DNA of 17,578 nucleotides from GCA-2733415 sp049614485 (lineage in GTDB: Bacteria; Bacteroidota; Bacteroidia; Flavobacteriales; Flavobacteriaceae): positions 1-17,578 of the forward strand of contig JBMZDR010000033.1 in the NCBI GenBank assembly GCA_049614485.1. Reading direction: 5' to 3'. Both the position numbers and the translations under genes were made by a program. Under the pieces are notes generated by a model that searched no databases, was not told the origin of the DNA, and saw only the letters and a program-made list of their open reading frames with translations. Shown piece by piece: positions 15,764 to 17,578 of this stretch (the stretch's first letter is position 1; the number at the start of each line of letters is the position of its first letter).

Positions 15764-16519
15764 ATGGCAAAGCAAATTGGAATTATTAAGTTGAAAGGAA
15801 CTATTGGAGATATTTCTTTTTACAAATCGCAAGATGGGCACTTGGCTCGTGGTAAAGGTGGTGTGGAAGCATCACGAATTGCAAATGATCCTGCGTTTCA
15901 AAGAACCCGTGAAAACGGCTCAGAATTTGGACGTGCTGGAAAAGGTGGAAAGTTATTGAGAATCGCATTACGTACGTTGTTACAGAAAGCTTCTGATAAT
16001 AGAGTCACAAGTCGATTGACAAAAAACGTGCTTACTGTTATTAAAGCTGACACCACCAACGATCGTGGGTTACGAACTGTACCAGATGGTGATTTATCAT
16101 TGTTGGAAAATTTTGAATTCAACAAAAACGCAAAATTAGGTGGTTTATTATTCGCGTCTTATGCTGGAACAATTGATCGTGTAGCCGGTACTGTTGTTGC
16201 AGATGTCGCTGAGTTTATTGCAGTAAATGACATTGTAGCACCAAGTGGGACGACTCACTTTATGATTTCAAACGGTGGTGTTGAGGTTGATTTTGCTGCA
16301 GAAACTTATGTTTTTGACAGTGAAGCGTCTTCAATTTTACCTTGGGATAGTAGTACAGTTGCACCACTGTCATTGACGGCTAATTTAACTGCTAACTCAA
16401 CACTACCAATTTTTCAAGTTGTAGGAATTGAATTCTTTCAAGAAGTGAATGGACAAATGTACTCTCTTAAGAACGGGTCTTACAATGCTTTAGCAATTGT
16501 TGGTATTGATATTCAATAG
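15764..16519 (+). CDS. uncharacterised 251-aa protein, first gene of the accessory cassette
   Basis: The start is placed at the ATG at 15764 (MAKQIGIIKLKGTIGD); an in-frame GTG at 15728 would only add a low-complexity tail. The N-terminal part is very basic and Gly-rich: a GTIGDISFYKSQDGHLARGKGG block (12-33), then FQRTRENGSEFGRAGKGGKLLR (45-66), then a helical stretch rich in Arg, Lys and Thr (67-95). The C-terminal part (about 115-251) is hydrophobic and beta-like and ends VGIEFFQEVNGQMYSLKNGSYNALA. No signal peptide, membrane helix or catalytic motif is seen. The opening block is loosely like DUF6266-type Bacteroidota proteins, also of unknown function. The gene is separated from the DUF5675 gene by 2 nt, so the two are translationally linked. 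A structural or nucleic-acid-binding role is possible, but nothing proves it. Confidence 0.8.
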   Translation: MAKQIGIIKLKGTIGDISFYKSQDGHLARGKGGVEASRIANDPAFQRTRENGSEFGRAGKGGKLLRIALRTLLQKASDNRVTSRLTKNVLTVIKADTTNDRGLRTVPDGDLSLLENFEFNKNAKLGGLLFASYAGTIDRVAGTVVADVAEFIAVNDIVAPSGTTHFMISNGGVEVDFAAETYVFDSEASSILPWDSSTVAPLSLTANLTANSTLPIFQVVGIEFFQEVNGQMYSLKNGSYNALAIVGIDIQ

Positions 16520-16521
16520 TT

Positions 16522-16947
16522 ATGGAGTTGACACTTTACAGAGCGTATTTTGAAGATGGTACCAACGGTACTGTCTTCTGTTCTGGACATTTTTTATGTC
16601 ACACTATAGAATTGCCTTGGAAAAACAACAAGCGTAACATCTCCTGTATACCAGAAGGTCGCTATGAAGTGGTTCCTCGCTATTCTACGCATTTCAAACA
16701 TCATTTGTTAATTAAAGGTGTTTCAGAGCGGCATTTGATATTATTTCATCCCGCTAACGATGCACTGAACGAATTACAAGGCTGTATTTCACCAGTTACT
16801 TATTTAGGAGGTCCAGGTAAAGGGTTGCAGTCTCGACATGCGATGCAGAAATTAACGTCAGTAGTACAACAAGCTATTGACCGTAAAGCACCTCTTTTTT
16901 TAACCATAACATCACATCATCATGAATTTAGTAGAACGGTACAATAA
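16522..16947 (+). CDS. DUF5675 family protein
   Basis: The 141-aa protein shows the DUF5675 pattern: a strand-rich start (MELTLYRAYFEDGTNGTV), LPWKNNKRNISCIPEGRYEV (31-50), FHPAND (75-80) and LQGCIS (85-90). The family occurs in phages and Bacteroidota and has no established activity. The arrangement of H76, N79 and G87-C88-I89 recalls the His...Gly-Cys site of YkuD-type L,D-transpeptidases, so a cell-wall role is a reasonable but unproven idea. There is no signal peptide. It starts 2 nt after the 251-aa gene and its last 26 nt overlap the next gene. The position before two holin-like genes resembles a lysis cassette. Confidence 0.85.
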   Translation: MELTLYRAYFEDGTNGTVFCSGHFLCHTIELPWKNNKRNISCIPEGRYEVVPRYSTHFKHHLLIKGVSERHLILFHPANDALNELQGCISPVTYLGGPGKGLQSRHAMQKLTSVVQQAIDRKAPLFLTITSHHHEFSRTVQ

Positions 16948-17134
16948 ACCAACACCAAAGTTTTTTAAAATCTTACGTAACATAGGCATCGCCTTAGCTA
17001 CCGCTGGAGGTGCTATCATCGCAGCACCAATTAGTATGCCTGCATTGGTTGTCACTATTGCAACTTATATGACTGTTGCAGGAACTGTCGCCACTGCAGT
17101 CAGTCAAGCAGTTGTTTCTGATAACCTACCTTAA
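16922..17134 (+). CDS. small holin-like membrane protein (70 aa)
   Basis: The gene starts inside the end of the DUF5675 gene in another frame, a 26-nt overlap that suggests translational coupling. The first 19 residues are basic (ERYNKPTPKFFKILRN). Two hydrophobic Ala/Gly/Thr-rich segments follow, about 20-37 and 41-66, and the tail is short. Size, charge pattern and small-residue membrane helices are those of phage holins, but small pore-forming toxins and other membrane microproteins look the same. No family is recognised. Confidence 0.7.
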   Translation: MNLVERYNKPTPKFFKILRNIGIALATAGGAIIAAPISMPALVVTIATYMTVAGTVATAVSQAVVSDNLP

Positions 17135-17144
17135 GTCTTGATCT

Positions 17145-17330
17145 ATGTCAATTTTCATTGCAGATCATCACACGAAAGCAGGTATTTTAGGCGGTACGCT
17201 TTTTTCAACTTTTTTAAATTTAAATTGGAATGCAATTGTCTATACAATCATTATGGCTGCCATCGGAGCTGTTGTTAGTTTTGTAGTCTCCTTGTTGCTT
17301 CGTTGGATCGTTAAGCAGTATTTCAATTAA
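17145..17330 (+). CDS. small membrane protein with basic C-terminus (61 aa), holin-like
   Basis: The gene follows the 70-aa gene after 10 nt. The protein has an N-terminal polar part (MSIFIADHHTKAGILGG), a weakly hydrophobic stretch (about 14-26), and one strong membrane helix (about 30-53, IVYTIIMAAIGAVVSFVVSL), ending RWIVKQYFN. One or two membrane spans with a positive C-terminus are typical of class II/III holins. It is the last gene of the cassette; a structured terminator follows about 30 nt downstream. Function is inferred only from size, topology and position. Confidence 0.7.
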   Translation: MSIFIADHHTKAGILGGTLFSTFLNLNWNAIVYTIIMAAIGAVVSFVVSLLLRWIVKQYFN

Positions 17331-17361
17331 TTATTTTTAAAAGAGAACAGAAAAAATCGTC

Positions 17362-17432
17362 AAAAAAAGAAAAGAGAAAGCAATTTACATTGGCACGATA
17401 GTGCCGAACTTTGCAGTCTCTTTTCTTTTTTT
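17362..17432 (+). terminator. three-tier hairpin terminator after the accessory cassette
   Basis: The base is a perfect 16-bp stem, AAAAAAAGAAAAGAGA (17362-17377) with TCTCTTTTCTTTTTTT (17417-17432). Above it GCAA (17380-17383) pairs with TTGC (17411-17414), and the top is TTGGCAC-GATA-GTGCCGA (17390-17407) with one G-T pair. The T-rich 3' arm fits a terminator. The layered upper part is more elaborate than a plain terminator needs. Confidence 0.6.
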
Positions 17433-17506
17433 ATACTTCAAATTATCTAATATTCATTTTGTCTTGATACAAAACGAATCAAAAAATCAATTCTCTAATT
17501 AGGAAA

Positions 17507-17578
17507 TTACTTCGTAGCATTCACTTTCGAATCTTCATGCGTCATGCTACGCATCGCACTTCCGATTCTTCGTTCATT
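17507..17578 (-). CDS. possible C-terminal end of a minus-strand gene, cut by the window edge
   Basis: From the right edge the minus strand is open for 23 codons and ends in TAA at 17509-17507. The end of the peptide reads GSAMRSMTHEDSKVNATK. The stretch is less A+T-rich than the spacer beside it. However, the plus strand is also open in at least two frames here, because stop codons are rare in this composition, and the segment is full of repeats. Coding is therefore uncertain. Confidence 0.3.
   Translation of the reverse strand, partial: NERRIGSAMRSMTHEDSKVNATK
17513..17571. repeat. overlapping direct and inverted repeats at the right edge
   Basis: CGTAGCAT (17513-17520) is the inverse of ATGCTACG (17544-17551). 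ATGCGT (17537-17542) is the inverse of ACGCAT (17549-17554). CACTTTCGAATCTTC (17522-17536) recurs as CACTTCCGATTCTTC (17557-17571) with 13 of 15 bases identical. The two hairpins share bases and cannot form together. Confidence 0.55.

Noticed and set aside
16400..16519. Variable region of a diversity-generating retroelement at the end of the 251-aa gene
   Set aside because: No second, near-identical template copy with A-specific differences is found in the window, and no reverse transcriptase is present inside it.
1..17578. CRISPR array, insertion sequence or transposase gene
   Set aside because: No regularly spaced repeats and no transposase-like protein were seen anywhere in the window.

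Overview
The window reads as chromosomal DNA from a member of the Bacteroidota, most likely family Flavobacteriaceae. The evidence is the low G+C content, the near absence of Shine-Dalgarno sites, promoter elements of the Bacteroidota type (TTG, about 20 nt, then TAnnTTTG), a secreted protease with a type IX secretion (T9SS) C-terminal sorting domain, and protein families typical of flavobacteria. The genus cannot be fixed from sequence alone.

Layout. 1-270: a tRNA-Ser(GCU) to tRNA-Pro(UGG) unit on the minus strand, the Pro gene cut by the window edge, with a consensus-like promoter preceded by helically phased A-tracts. 273-2330 (-): a membrane 7TM-HD phosphodiesterase of the PgpH type. 2501-4443 (+): an acetyl-CoA acetyltransferase followed closely by an NlpC/P60 cysteine peptidase, ending in a long perfect palindromic terminator. 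4500-8340 (-): gyrA followed by a secreted TPR protein, with a terminator between them. 8591-11140 (+): clpC, ending in a two-way terminator. 11219-14344 (-): an M36 (fungalysin) metalloprotease destined for T9SS export. 14427-15176 (-): a TauE/SafE-family membrane transporter.

From about 15180 the character changes. A strong hairpin terminator abuts the start of the TauE gene. Next to it is what looks like the decayed 3' end of a tRNA-Ser gene, a classic integration scar. Beyond it lies an accessory module. It has a divergent 66-aa HTH-like protein and a compact plus-strand cassette of four genes: an uncharacterised 251-aa protein, a DUF5675 protein and two tiny holin-like membrane proteins. 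The cassette ends in a three-tier hairpin. The last 70 bases contain dense direct and inverted repeats and perhaps the end of a minus-strand gene.

The left 15 kb is ordinary housekeeping content: tRNAs, nucleotide second-messenger turnover, topology, proteolysis, cell-wall peptide recycling and secretion. The module at 15.2-17.5 kb is the part worth following. Its gene order resembles a phage-derived lysis or envelope cassette retained without the rest of a phage, but no function can be assigned from sequence.
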